A stretch of DNA of 47,186 nucleotides from Bacteroidales bacterium (GTDB lineage: Bacteria; Bacteroidota; Bacteroidia; Bacteroidales; PUMT01). Below are positions 28,701 through 38,200 of this stretch, in pieces. Both the position numbers and the translations under genes were made by a program. The stretch lies in assembly GCA_007120695.1 (NCBI GenBank), contig SKND01000143.1, forward strand, positions 1 to 47,186. Reading direction: 5' to 3'. Positions within the stretch are counted from its first letter, which is position 1. Each line of letters opens with the position of its first letter. The notes beneath the pieces are model-generated. The model was not told where the DNA came from. It was given only the letters and a program-made list of their open reading frames with translations, and searched no databases.

Positions 28701-28981
28701 CAAGCTGGGGAGGAGTAGTCGGATACAGCGGTGCTATACCCTGCATGGACGGAGGTTCTATCATTACACCCTCCTATGCCCCATACGCAGCTGACGGCAG
28801 CGGTTTTATTATCGAAGGGACAGGCGTTGAGCCGGATATATGGCTGGATAATGATCCCGCAAGGGAATACAGGGGAATTGACGATCAGCTTAACAAAGCC
28901 ATAGAAGTCATCCTCGAAAAGATTGGCGACTTTGACCGGTGGGTGCCCCCTATACCTGCCTTCCCTGATAAAAGCAATTAA
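25730..28981 (+). CDS. Tricorn-like S41 protease (TolB/WD40-type propellers, PDZ, S41 core)
   Basis: Repeated SPDGSRIAF/WSPDSRKI blades, PDZ-like LNINPGDYIIAVNGTPV, S41-like GLIIDDRGNGGGNVSPMIIERL. Confidence 0.93.
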   Translation: MTKRITGFLLLLSVLLAASAQDEARLMRFPAIHGDQIVFSYAGSLYTVNSSGGTARKLTGHDGYEMFPRFSPDGSRIAFTGQYDGNTEVFIIPAEGGEPKRLTYTATLGRDDVGDRMGPNNIVMGWTPDGREVTFRSRKRSFNSFKGQLYNISAEGGLPAQIPLSEGGFLSYSLDGKKMAYNKVFREFRTWKYYEGGMADDVWVYDMVSRTNTNITSNNSQDIIPMWTRDEIYFLSDRERVMNLYVYNTNSGQTSKVTDFTEYDIKFPSLGRDFIVFENGGYIYKFNTRNKEYERVPITIRGDFIHARAEWKDLSGSVRAAGMSPNGERLVISARGEVFNVPVKSGITRNLTQSPGVHERNASWSPSGEYIAWVSDESGEFEIHLQRHDGSQPPVQLTSAGDTYIFGFQWSPDSRKILYHDKKNRLRIADVGTKTITDVAYSGVSVISDYSWSPDSRWVAWTRPEQGMNVICLYNVQDGSSHDVTEGWYASGSPVFSSDGKYLVFTSRRDFNPVYSQTEWNHAYTDMTRIYLATLAEETPHPFAPEDDKVETGTPSPAGGNGSAGTAARPATPIKVDVNGISKRIISLPVKPSNYFSVYAVENRVYYNERSSSGETTTMKMYDLKEKKETELGENMSFSISSNNKKMLVRSRDKYAVIDLPSSSINITDHVDLSNVRAWVDYAQEWQQIFDESWRQMRDFFYDPDMHGVDWKAMYEKYNVLIPHAKHRTDLTYVIGELIAELNVSHAYAQNGERPMPERIDMGLLGAELSPHPSGFIRIDRILEGANWSNDLRSPLTEIGLNINPGDYIIAVNGTPVSEVSNVYKLLVNTAGKLVELTVNSEPETAGSRKVLITPISDESELYYYNWVQDNIRKVDEATGGQVGYIHIPDMGVNGLNQWARLYYPQLQKRGLIIDDRGNGGGNVSPMIIERLQRTMTYATMHTNQTEGSVNPVGTHVGPKVALIDRYSASDGDLFPYRFRQHNIGTIIGVTSWGGVVGYSGAIPCMDGGSIITPSYAPYAADGSGFIIEGTGVEPDIWLDNDPAREYRGIDDQLNKAIEVILEKIGDFDRWVPPIPAFPDKSN

Positions 28982-29000
28982 GACCTGCCGGATAAAAATA

Positions 29001-29037
29001 AGGAAGCTGTCATTTACCGGGCGGCTTCCTTTTTTTG
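29001..29037 (+). terminator. Intrinsic terminator after tricorn-like protease gene
   Basis: AGGAAGC (29001-29007) / GCTTCCT (29024-29030) followed by a T7 tract (with stem T). Confidence 0.85.
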
Positions 29038-29250
29038 TCCAGTGGGTATATTAACACAAAACCGGGCAGTTTAGCCACCCATTCCCACACGAACCAGAAC
29101 TATCTCCCGCACGACTCACTGAATCAGTAATCTGTCTGTCTGATAATTAATTATCCGCTACCGGATTCTGAACATAAGGTCAGATGCCGGATTACCGTAT
29201 AAATTTATTATATCTTTACACTTTAACCATCTGAAAAAATTACATTAATT

Positions 29251-29646
29251 ATGGATATGGAAATCAGTTTTGAAGGAGAAAAGAAGGTCAATGCACATTA
29301 CAAGGGAATGATAATTAAAACCGACCAGCAGGTCCGTTCAGGCGGAGAAGGCAGTGCCCCCGAGCCATTCACACTTTTTCTTGCATCAATAGGAACCTGC
29401 GCTGGGATATATGTCAAATCTTTCTGTGACCAGAGAGGCATCCCTTCCGGAGATATAAAACTAATTCAGTCTATGAAGCTTAACCTCGAAACCAGGCTAA
29501 TCGAGAAGATTGATATAGAGATCAAGCTTCCTGAAGGATTTCCTGAAAAATACAGGGAAGCTGTTATCAAGGCTGCTGATCTGTGCACAGTTAAGAAGCA
29601 TCTGGCAGATCCGCCTAAGATTGATGTTAAAGCAGTAATCAGCTGA
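29251..29646 (+). CDS. OsmC family protein
   Basis: GGEGSAPEPFTLFLASIGTCAGIYVKSFCDQRG matches the OsmC Cys motif region. Confidence 0.85.
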   Translation: MDMEISFEGEKKVNAHYKGMIIKTDQQVRSGGEGSAPEPFTLFLASIGTCAGIYVKSFCDQRGIPSGDIKLIQSMKLNLETRLIEKIDIEIKLPEGFPEKYREAVIKAADLCTVKKHLADPPKIDVKAVIS

Positions 29647-29786
29647 TAATAAATCTCCGGCCTTTCTTTATCGACAAAAGGATTTCCTGAACAATCCCAG
29701 CCCATCAGGAGAAAATATCAAATGGGTTATAAATCTTAGTCTGGATGACTACAGCATAGGAAGCGGGCAGGGCAGCCAGGTTTAGA

Positions 29787-31724
29787 TCAATCGGTTTCAA
29801 ACCCGATAATCTCAAATTCGGTGCGCCTGTTCTCTGCCCTTCCATCTTCAGTCTCATTGGAAACAACGGGCATGGTCTCTCCGAATCCGGCATATTCAAT
29901 TCTCGAACCGGCTATTCCCGCCTCAACAAGATATGCGGCAACCGATTCCGTTCTGCGTTCAGACAGATCCATATTGTATTGAGGCTGCCCGATATTGTCA
30001 GTATGGCCGTTTATCCGTATACGGATCGCGGGGTTATCCGTCAAAAATCCCGCCAGCTTGTCAAGCTCAACTTTTGATTCAGGTTTCAGTTCATAGCTGT
30101 CAAATTCGAAGAATATATTCCTCAGAACAGTTTTTTCTCCCTCTTGGATCGGATCCAGCGGAATATCTTTCAGATATGGATCGGTCTGGTGTGCAAAGCC
30201 GCTGAGAGAGAAATGACCGGAATAGAAAAGGTAACCGGTTCTTGACACATTCAGTGCATAATCCCTTCCCGTGGTTATAGGAACAAGAAACTCTCCGGTA
30301 GACGGATCTGACATTGAATGGATAATGGTTTGTCCGCTATCGAGATCTATAAGCTCAAATCCCGCACCGAGTCTTTTCTTTGTATCTGAATCAAATACGG
30401 TTCCTTTCATATAGGAGACTTCGCGGGGACGTGCATCCGGGTGTAAATCAAATGAATAAATATCTCTCACTTTACCGGTCATCCTGTCAGATGCAAAATA
30501 ACCGCGGTCACCCCTTGCATTTACAATGAGTCCCAGTTCATCAAAATGGGTATTCAGGGGATACCCCATATTTTCAGGTTCCTGCCAGTTACCTTCATCA
30601 TCTTTCCGGGTAACGAACAGATCATACCCTCCCATTCCGGTATGTCCGTCAGAGGAGAAATAGAGTGTCATGTTATCGGGATGGATAAAGGGTGACATCT
30701 CATTCCCTGCAGTGTTTATTAACTCGCCCATATTAACAGGAGTGCCCCAAATGCCATTACCTGCAGAAACTGAATACCATATATCCATCTGTCCCTTGCC
30801 ACCCCGCCTGTTACTTGCGAAATAGAGAACCTTGCCATCTGGTGATATTGAAGGTTGTGCTTCCCATGCCTGCGAATTAACCGGAGCACCTATATTCACA
30901 GGTTCGCCCCAACGGTCACCTACTCTCCCGGCAAAATATATATCACAGCTTCCCAATCCGTCCTCCCGGTTGCAGGCCGTAAAGAAGATAAATCTACCAT
31001 CTGCCGTAACTGAAGGAGCTCCTTCATTCAAGTCCGAACTGATGGGTGGTCCTATATTCTCGGCACCACTCCATTCACCCTGATGATTACGGCTTATATA
31101 GAAATCCTCCCTCAGATTTGCAGGAACCCTTCTCCCTGAAGGATTCCTCATGGTCTGCCTTGTAAAGATAAGAACCTCCTCATCAGCTGTAAGGGTGGGC
31201 CAATATTCATCATCGCCGGTATTGACAGACGGGCCCAGATCCACCGGATCAAACGGAACCGGATTATTTTTAGCTTCTATTGCAAAATCACAGTTTTCAA
31301 TTCTTTGAACCGCAATGTTTCTGTATCTTGCGGGAACATCACTTCTTTCAGAAAGTGCAAGGTAAGACCTGCGAGCCTCTCCGTACTCACCTATTGCCAT
31401 CCATGTATTGCCCAGGTTGAACCACACCATAGGAAAGAAATCCGGATCCAGTGATATTTTCTTCTGATAATAACCGGCTGCTTCACGGAACCTTTTCATA
31501 TCAAAACATACGTCACCGGCAAGCAGGAAAGCCTCTTTAAAATTCCCATCAGCCGCTAAAGCCCTTTTGAACAGATCAAGCGCCTCCTCGTATTCCAGAA
31601 GTTCATATTTTTCTATTCCTGAACGATAGAATCTTGCAGCACGGTTACTGCGGGTTGAAAGATCCTGTGCATATACAGAGAAAGACAAAAGCACAAGTAC
31701 TATGAGAATAAAAAATCTCTTCAT
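29787..31724 (-). CDS. OmpA family protein with TPR and PD40 repeats
   Basis: Start taken at MKRFFILIVLVLLSFSVYAQ (31724) because the longer ORF overlaps queE. C-term INGHTDNIGQPQYNMDLSERRTESVAAYL. Confidence 0.92.
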   Translation of the reverse strand: MKRFFILIVLVLLSFSVYAQDLSTRSNRAARFYRSGIEKYELLEYEEALDLFKRALAADGNFKEAFLLAGDVCFDMKRFREAAGYYQKKISLDPDFFPMVWFNLGNTWMAIGEYGEARRSYLALSERSDVPARYRNIAVQRIENCDFAIEAKNNPVPFDPVDLGPSVNTGDDEYWPTLTADEEVLIFTRQTMRNPSGRRVPANLREDFYISRNHQGEWSGAENIGPPISSDLNEGAPSVTADGRFIFFTACNREDGLGSCDIYFAGRVGDRWGEPVNIGAPVNSQAWEAQPSISPDGKVLYFASNRRGGKGQMDIWYSVSAGNGIWGTPVNMGELINTAGNEMSPFIHPDNMTLYFSSDGHTGMGGYDLFVTRKDDEGNWQEPENMGYPLNTHFDELGLIVNARGDRGYFASDRMTGKVRDIYSFDLHPDARPREVSYMKGTVFDSDTKKRLGAGFELIDLDSGQTIIHSMSDPSTGEFLVPITTGRDYALNVSRTGYLFYSGHFSLSGFAHQTDPYLKDIPLDPIQEGEKTVLRNIFFEFDSYELKPESKVELDKLAGFLTDNPAIRIRINGHTDNIGQPQYNMDLSERRTESVAAYLVEAGIAGSRIEYAGFGETMPVVSNETEDGRAENRRTEFEIIGFETD

Positions 31725-31749
31725 AAACATTGTAATCCGGTTGAAACGA

Positions 31750-32376
31750 TCAGGGTATCCGCATAAATTTATGAGCCTGCAATGAAACATTCCACTTTGG
31801 GTTGGACTTAACATAATCTATAACGTCTGAAACAATAATATCGTATCGGCTCCATTCAGGCTGAAGGTAAAGCAGGCAATTGCCGCCAACCTTCCCGGCA
31901 TTTTCTTCTGCCCATTCCAGGTCAGATTTGCCGGCTATTATTACTTTCAGTTCATCTGCTTTTCGGTATATCTCCGGCCGTGGAGGACTCTGTTGTTTCG
32001 GAGAGAGACATATCCAGTCCCATTCGCCTGTCAGGGGATACGCTCCGGATGTTTCAATAAAGGTTTTTATACCCCTGAACCTCAAGTTTGTGCATATATA
32101 ATCGAGTGGATAGGATGAAGGTTCACCACCGGTAATTACAACCGCCTTTGCAGGAAAGGACAATGCCCTGGCTACTATTTCATCTGTTCTGACAAGAGGA
32201 TGAAGATGCCTGTTCCAGGTAAATTTTGCATCACACCAGTTGCAACCTATGTCACAGCCGCCCAGCCGTATAAAATATGCTGCTTTGCCGGTATGATAAC
32301 CCTCTCCCTGAATAGTGTAAAAATCTTCTACAAGTGGCAGTTTCCTGCCATCTTCAAAAACATCATCCATCAACAA
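31750..32376 (-). CDS. queE: 7-carboxy-7-deazaguanine synthase
   Basis: FYTIQGEGYHTGKAAYFIRLGGCDIGCNWCDAKFTW (radical SAM CxxxCxxC); TGGEPSSYPL. Confidence 0.93.
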   Translation of the reverse strand: MLMDDVFEDGRKLPLVEDFYTIQGEGYHTGKAAYFIRLGGCDIGCNWCDAKFTWNRHLHPLVRTDEIVARALSFPAKAVVITGGEPSSYPLDYICTNLRFRGIKTFIETSGAYPLTGEWDWICLSPKQQSPPRPEIYRKADELKVIIAGKSDLEWAEENAGKVGGNCLLYLQPEWSRYDIIVSDVIDYVKSNPKWNVSLQAHKFMRIP

Positions 32377-32502
32377 CAGTTTATGCAGGTAAATTTACTG
32401 AAATTCAACAGCCAGCTGAACCCGGCAAACTCCGGACAGTAAATGGAATTATTTCATAGCATGTCAGCCGTAGCAGGCGGACATTATGGACAGACTAAAT
32501 AT

Positions 32503-33582
32503 TCAATTTCTGCTGAAACCGAATGATTCGAGCATCCTGTCAAAAATACCTGTATTCTCATACATGCCGGTAAATCTTTCTGCTCCAGGACCCCAGGCAA
32601 ATACCGGTTGCATGAGACCGGTATGTCCTCCCGTAGTAAATCCGGCGGTTATTTCGCGTGTCTCGGGATCATATCCGTGCAATGCCATGCCTCCGGTATC
32701 ATGATCGCTTGTTATCACAACCAGGGTATTACCGTCGTTTTTGGCAAACTCCAATGCTTTTCCAACAGCCCTGTCAAAGTCAAGCATTTCATTTACAATA
32801 TATTCGATATCATTGTCATGGCCTCCCCAGTCAATCTGTGCTCCTTCTACTATCAGGAAAAACCCTGAAGGATCCTGGTTTAGAATGCTAATAGCCTTCT
32901 CCACGGCATCAGGCAGCATGTCTCCCCTGCCTTCATCATATCTTGGAGGATGATTGGGTGCAACAAGACCCGCCATTTTACCCGTACTGACAGACATTAC
33001 CTCGTCCATGTTGTAAGCCATCATGTATCCCATCTCTTCAAGTTCGGAGAGAAGATTGCGCCCGTCTTCCCGGTTTTCAAAATGGTTTCTTCCACCGCCT
33101 ATAAAAACATCAACACCCGAATTCACATAATCGAGGGCGATCTCCTCGGCCATGTTCCTGCTCGGCTGGTGTGCTATGAAAGCAGCAGGAGTTGCATGGG
33201 TCACTGCGCATGTTACGACAACACCTGTTGACAAACCGTTGTCAGAAGCAAGGTGCAGTATGCTTTTTACAGGATTCCCGTCGGGGTCCATGCCAATAAA
33301 GCCATTATTTGTTTTAACCCCGGTGGCAAGCGCCGTGCCTGCTGCGCCCGAATCGGTGGTGAAATTATCGGCCGAAGAGGTAAAAATGAATCCAATCTTT
33401 GTCAGTTGTTCCATGTTAAGCGGAGTTTCGCTGGCCAGGATTCCTGCCTGGAAATGAGCAAAGCTCATCCCGTCGCCAATAAGAAGAATAATGTTATCCG
33501 GTTTCTGATCCGTTTCAGCAGTACAGGATCCGAATAAAAACATTGCAATAAATGCAAATAATATAAGCCCTGATCTTTTCAT
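32503..33582 (-). CDS. Alkaline phosphatase (lipoprotein-type signal)
   Basis: LLIGDGMSFAHFQAG, TTDSGAAGTALATGVKT, TSDHDTGGMALHG. Confidence 0.93.
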   Translation of the reverse strand: MKRSGLILFAFIAMFLFGSCTAETDQKPDNIILLIGDGMSFAHFQAGILASETPLNMEQLTKIGFIFTSSADNFTTDSGAAGTALATGVKTNNGFIGMDPDGNPVKSILHLASDNGLSTGVVVTCAVTHATPAAFIAHQPSRNMAEEIALDYVNSGVDVFIGGGRNHFENREDGRNLLSELEEMGYMMAYNMDEVMSVSTGKMAGLVAPNHPPRYDEGRGDMLPDAVEKAISILNQDPSGFFLIVEGAQIDWGGHDNDIEYIVNEMLDFDRAVGKALEFAKNDGNTLVVITSDHDTGGMALHGYDPETREITAGFTTGGHTGLMQPVFAWGPGAERFTGMYENTGIFDRMLESFGFSRN

Positions 33583-33914
33583 AATTAATAAATTTATTTT
33601 GTAATATATAAAACTATCTCGATAACTAAAAGCAAAAATACTAAAAAAGGGGGGTAAATTGTTTACCTGACATTAAATAATTGTTAATCCCCGAAAAGCA
33701 GTGAGAGAAATAAATATGTTGCATGGAGACACTTTTGGAACATAATCAACTTGTTTACAAAATCTTATCATATCTCCTCAAACACCGGCAGGCTAAAACT
33801 TATCTGTCTGCAAGTGATAAGGAAATTAACAATAATAAGAATCCTTATCTGCCCGGTAATGAATTGAAATTGTAATTCCGGTGTTGACCTAAAATGACCT
33901 TGCCGGTATTGACT

Positions 33915-35198
33915 TTAAATTATCATCCCGGCCCCTACGGTTTCATTTGTCGCCTCATCAATCAGCACCAGGCTTCCGGTAGTCCTGTTAAGCCTGTAGG
34001 GATCATAAAATAACGGTCTGGTAGTTTTAATCCCTATACATGCGATATCATTAAGGCCAACCTTCTTATCATCATTATCTTTTTCAAGAGTGTTGATGTT
34101 CATTTTATAATCCACCTCTCTTACAACGCATCTTACATCAGAGGTTGTATGCTTAACCGCGTATTTACCGTCTAGCTGCATGGGCTTCTGATTCAGCCAG
34201 CAGATCATAAGGCGTATCTCCTGACCCGAGCGGGGTCCGTTTTTCAGTCCGGTGATCATGTCACCACGGCTGATATCCAGGTCATCCTCGAGGGTTATTG
34301 ATACTGACTGCGGGGCAAGTGCAGACTCAAGACTGCTGCCGAACATATCAATAGTTCTTATCTTTGAGGCCATACCCGAAGGCAGAACCCTGACTGCATC
34401 ACCCGCTTTCATTATCCCCCCCGCAAGTCTGCCGGCATATCCGCGGTAATCATGGTATTTATCAGACTGTGGACGTATAACATACTGAACCGGGAATCTC
34501 ACATCAACCAGATTATGATCTCCGGCAATATGAATATTTTCAAGAAGATACATGAGTGTGGGGCCGTCATACCAGGAGGTGCTGGATGAACGGTCAACAA
34601 CATTATCTCCGTATTTGGCACTTATTGGCACAAATCTGACATCTCTTATATCGAGTTTGCCGGCAAACTTCAGAAACTGGGCTCTTATGCTTTCGAACTT
34701 CTCACGGCTGAACCCGACAAGATCCATTTTGTTCACACAGATCACAACATGCGGAATCTGCAGAAGAGAGGCTATATAGGCATGTCTCAATGTCTGTTCA
34801 ATTACGCCATGCCTTGCGTCAACCAAAATAAGTGCAAGGTTTGCAGTTGATGCTCCGGTAACCATATTCCTTGTATACTGTATATGGCCGGGAGTGTCGG
34901 CAATTATGAACTTTCGTTTTGGTGTGGCAAAATACCTGTATGCCACATCTATTGTAATACCCTGTTCTCTTTCGGCTCTCAGGCCGTCAGTAAGTAATGC
35001 CAGGTTGACCTCCTCATCACCTTTTCTTATGCTGGCTGATGTAATTGCCTCCATCTGATCTTCAAAGATCGCCTTACTGTCATAAAGCAACCTGCCTATA
35101 AGAGTACTCTTTCCGTCATCAACACTGCCCGCAGTAGTAAATCGCATCAGCTCCATATCAAGGTAACCGGGAGCAGGGTCTGAATTTGTATTTTGCAT
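33915..35198 (-). CDS. cysN: Sulfate adenylyltransferase subunit 1
   Basis: TAGSVDDGKSTLIGRLLYDSKAIFEDQ, DTPGHIQYTRNMVTGAS, NKMD. Confidence 0.96.
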   Translation of the reverse strand: MQNTNSDPAPGYLDMELMRFTTAGSVDDGKSTLIGRLLYDSKAIFEDQMEAITSASIRKGDEEVNLALLTDGLRAEREQGITIDVAYRYFATPKRKFIIADTPGHIQYTRNMVTGASTANLALILVDARHGVIEQTLRHAYIASLLQIPHVVICVNKMDLVGFSREKFESIRAQFLKFAGKLDIRDVRFVPISAKYGDNVVDRSSSTSWYDGPTLMYLLENIHIAGDHNLVDVRFPVQYVIRPQSDKYHDYRGYAGRLAGGIMKAGDAVRVLPSGMASKIRTIDMFGSSLESALAPQSVSITLEDDLDISRGDMITGLKNGPRSGQEIRLMICWLNQKPMQLDGKYAVKHTTSDVRCVVREVDYKMNINTLEKDNDDKKVGLNDIACIGIKTTRPLFYDPYRLNRTTGSLVLIDEATNETVGAGMII

Positions 35199-35259
35199 TT
35201 TTTATCTATTGAAAAGAAGGCCAGTATATAAAAACCCAACCTCAATGTTTACTATCTAA

Positions 35260-36165
35260 TCAGAAATATCCCTCCTTCTTCCTGTCCTCCATTGCCGCAT
35301 CTGAACGCCTGTCGTCATATCTTCCACCTCGTTCAGTTATCCTGGTAGCAGCAATCTCACTAATAATATCCTCAAGGGAGTTGGCAGTTGACAAGGTCAC
35401 ACCGGTGCAGGTTATATCTCCGATTGTCCTGCAACGAACATCCCTCTCTTCAACCTTCTCATTGTCCTTCATCTGCATAAACGGTGCCCAGGCAAGCCAG
35501 ACTCCGTCACGATTAAACACTTTCCGTTTATGAGTAAAATAGAGGCAGGGAATTTCAATTCGCTCCATAAAAATATATTGCCATACATCAAGTTCGGTCC
35601 AGTTGCTTATCGGAAAAACCCTGAAGTGCTCGCCCATTATCTTCCTTCCATTGAACAGGTTCCATAGCTCCGGCCTTTGATTCTTGGGATCCCATTGCCC
35701 GAATTCATCCCGGTGAGAGAAGAAGCGCTCTTTAGCCCTCGCTTTTTCCTCATCGCGGCGCCCCCCTCCCAATGCGCAGTCAAACTTAAATTCCTCTATC
35801 GCATCCAGAAGAGTTACTGTTTGCAATACGTTTCTGCTGGCATTGACACCCCTCTCTTCCACCACCCTTCCGTTGTCAATTGTGTCCTGAACCAGCCTGG
35901 CGATACATGTGGCACCGGTCTTTTTCATCAAACCGTCACGAAAATCAAGGGTCTCCTGGAAGTTATGTCCGGTATCAATATGTAATAACGGGAAGGGTAC
36001 TTTGGCCGGCCAGAATGCTTTCCGGGCAAGATGAAACATCACTATCGAATCCTTGCCACCAGAGAACAGCATCACAGGCCTTTCGAACTGGGCGGCCACC
36101 TCCCTGATCACATACATTGACTCAGCCTCCAGTTCCCGCAGATGATTGATCTTCAAATCTTTCAT
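35260..36165 (-). CDS. cysD: Sulfate adenylyltransferase subunit 2
   Basis: PVMLFSGGKDSIVMFHLARKAFWPAKVPFPLLHIDTGHNF. Confidence 0.97.
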   Translation of the reverse strand: MKDLKINHLRELEAESMYVIREVAAQFERPVMLFSGGKDSIVMFHLARKAFWPAKVPFPLLHIDTGHNFQETLDFRDGLMKKTGATCIARLVQDTIDNGRVVEERGVNASRNVLQTVTLLDAIEEFKFDCALGGGRRDEEKARAKERFFSHRDEFGQWDPKNQRPELWNLFNGRKIMGEHFRVFPISNWTELDVWQYIFMERIEIPCLYFTHKRKVFNRDGVWLAWAPFMQMKDNEKVEERDVRCRTIGDITCTGVTLSTANSLEDIISEIAATRITERGGRYDDRRSDAAMEDRKKEGYF

Positions 36166-36269
36166 TACATATAATATTAATAACCGAAACAGCCATATTT
36201 TTTATGTCACTGTTATTCCGGCGAATTTGCAAATTTAACATAATTGGCAATGATAAGAAATCGGAAGTT

Positions 36270-36297
36270 AAAAAACCACCCGGTTAAAAAGGGGTGT
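36270..36297 (-). terminator. Possible intrinsic terminator downstream of ftcD
   Basis: Minus strand CACCC...GGGTGGTTTTTT; short stem. Confidence 0.4.
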
Positions 36298-36370
36298 TTA
36301 AATAGAAAACTAATTGATTCTTAACTAACGGGCCTGTTATATTCCAATTAACGTTATTGCCGTTCAGATA

Positions 36371-38059
36371 TCAGGATATTTTACTGTTAACAATCTCCAG
36401 TATCTCTTTCTCAGCCCTGATGGTCTTCTCCTCAATATTCCGGGCTTTATTTAAAAGAGATTCGACAAATTCCCTGTCTTCTATTCCCTGAGCATTGATC
36501 CTCACATTCAGGAAGGCTCCTATTACGCATGATCTGACTGCTAGTGCACCCACCCCGGCATCGGTAACCGAATTGGGGTTGCCTTTATCCACCATTGCTT
36601 TGATCACCTCAAGGGACTTCCAGGCAGTCTCCATTATTCTGTAGGGTATCTCTATTGCATATTTGGTGGCATTCTCAATGGCCTGCTTCCTGTCAGCCTT
36701 CTCCCCGGCAGACTTTTTCGGCATTGAAAAGGCATTTATAATTGCATTGAAGGCATTTGTATCTTCATCAATAAGAAACATAAGTTCCTCCTGTAATGCC
36801 CGGCCCTTTTCTGCCCAACCAGAGAACTCCTCCCACCTTTCATCCCAGCCCCGCTTATGTGAGGAGAGATTGGCCACCATGGTGGCCAGGGCAACACCCA
36901 TTGCCCCCATACAGGCAGATACTGATCCTCCTCCCGGAGCAGGTGATTCAGATGATGTTTCATCAACAAAGTCTGTCAGCGTGAAATCAACCAGCTTCTT
37001 TTTATCTTTAGCGGCCAGCACATATTCAATTATTTTCTCCCCGGGTTTGAAGGGATACAGGTCATCCAGTCCCATAGACTTAACAGCGATCTTGATAAGC
37101 TCCTTTTCTGAAACACCAACCGACCGCTGTTGTTTTTTGAGAAAATACCTTCCGGCATCCAGCATCGCCTTCAACGGGATCAGCCCCACTATTTCAGAGC
37201 CTGTAACCCTGACACCCCTGGCATCAGCTTTTCTGAACACCTCATCATATGCAATATGCACGGGGGTTATGCTTATGTTGGTCAGGTTCAGCGAGACCTG
37301 GGCAACACCAAACTCATCGATAAACCATCCGATACCCTTGACGGCCTTTAGTGATCCGGGTATCATAACGGGATTACCCTGCTCATCCTTTACTATCTCA
37401 CCGGTAAGAGGATTGTCCTTTCGTTTCACCCGCCCCTTTTCGCGCACGTCAAATGCAATAGCATTTGCGCGGCGTGTGGAGGTTGTGTTGAGATTTACGT
37501 TATAGGCAACCAGGAAATCCCTTGCCCCTACAGCAACAGCGCCCGACCGTGCATTGAAGGCGGCAGGTCCGAAGTCGGGTTTCCAATCCTTCCGGCCCAG
37601 CTTATCGGGCAGACCCTCATACTCACCCGACCGGCAGTAGGCAAGATTCCTTCGTTTTTCATCATATGCGGCATTTTCATAACAGTATACCGGAATGCCA
37701 AGCTCTTCACCAATCCTGCCGGCAAGTTTACGTGCATACTGCACGGCTTCTTCCATAGTAATATTTGAAACAGGTACCATCGGGCAAACATCGGTGGCCC
37801 CGAACCTCGGATGGGCCCCTTTGTGTTTACGCATGTCTATAAGTTCAGATGCTTTTTTCACTGCTCTGAAAGCAGCCTCAACAACCTCATCAGGTGTGCC
37901 TACAAAGGTTACTACCGTCCGGTTGGTCGCTTTCCCCGGATCAATATCCAGCAACTGCACACCCTCAACTGATTCAATTTCATCGGTTATCTGCCTTATA
38001 ATCGCCATATCATTTCCCTCGCTGAAATTGGGAACACATTCAATTAACTGCTTTTGCAT
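36371..38059 (-). CDS. ftcD: Bifunctional glutamate formimidoyltransferase-cyclodeaminase
   Basis: IECVPNFSEGNDMAIIRQI; HKGAHPRFGATDVCPMVPVSNITMEEA; C-terminal cyclodeaminase SPAPGGGSVSACMGAMGVALATMVANLS. Confidence 0.95.
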   Translation of the reverse strand: MQKQLIECVPNFSEGNDMAIIRQITDEIESVEGVQLLDIDPGKATNRTVVTFVGTPDEVVEAAFRAVKKASELIDMRKHKGAHPRFGATDVCPMVPVSNITMEEAVQYARKLAGRIGEELGIPVYCYENAAYDEKRRNLAYCRSGEYEGLPDKLGRKDWKPDFGPAAFNARSGAVAVGARDFLVAYNVNLNTTSTRRANAIAFDVREKGRVKRKDNPLTGEIVKDEQGNPVMIPGSLKAVKGIGWFIDEFGVAQVSLNLTNISITPVHIAYDEVFRKADARGVRVTGSEIVGLIPLKAMLDAGRYFLKKQQRSVGVSEKELIKIAVKSMGLDDLYPFKPGEKIIEYVLAAKDKKKLVDFTLTDFVDETSSESPAPGGGSVSACMGAMGVALATMVANLSSHKRGWDERWEEFSGWAEKGRALQEELMFLIDEDTNAFNAIINAFSMPKKSAGEKADRKQAIENATKYAIEIPYRIMETAWKSLEVIKAMVDKGNPNSVTDAGVGALAVRSCVIGAFLNVRINAQGIEDREFVESLLNKARNIEEKTIRAEKEILEIVNSKIS

Positions 38060-38200
38060 AATAAACTGGTTTTTTATTTATAAAAATCTTCCGGACTCAA
38101 AAAGAGTCAAGCCCTGATTCAATCCTTTTACAATAAGCAATATTAGCAAAACAGATTCAAAATTCCCGTCTGTTGCAAAAAGTGATCAGCATCCCTTCAT

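Noticed and set aside
33868-33925. Direct repeat ccggtgttgacctaaaatgacc / ccggtattgactttaaattatc upstream of the cysN stop
   Set aside because: Two imperfect units only, partly overlapping the cysN 3' end; likely chance.
36663-37505. 280-aa plus-strand ORF opposite ftcD
   Set aside because: Fully antisense to clear FtcD coding sequence; Ser/Pro-rich composition typical of a shadow frame.
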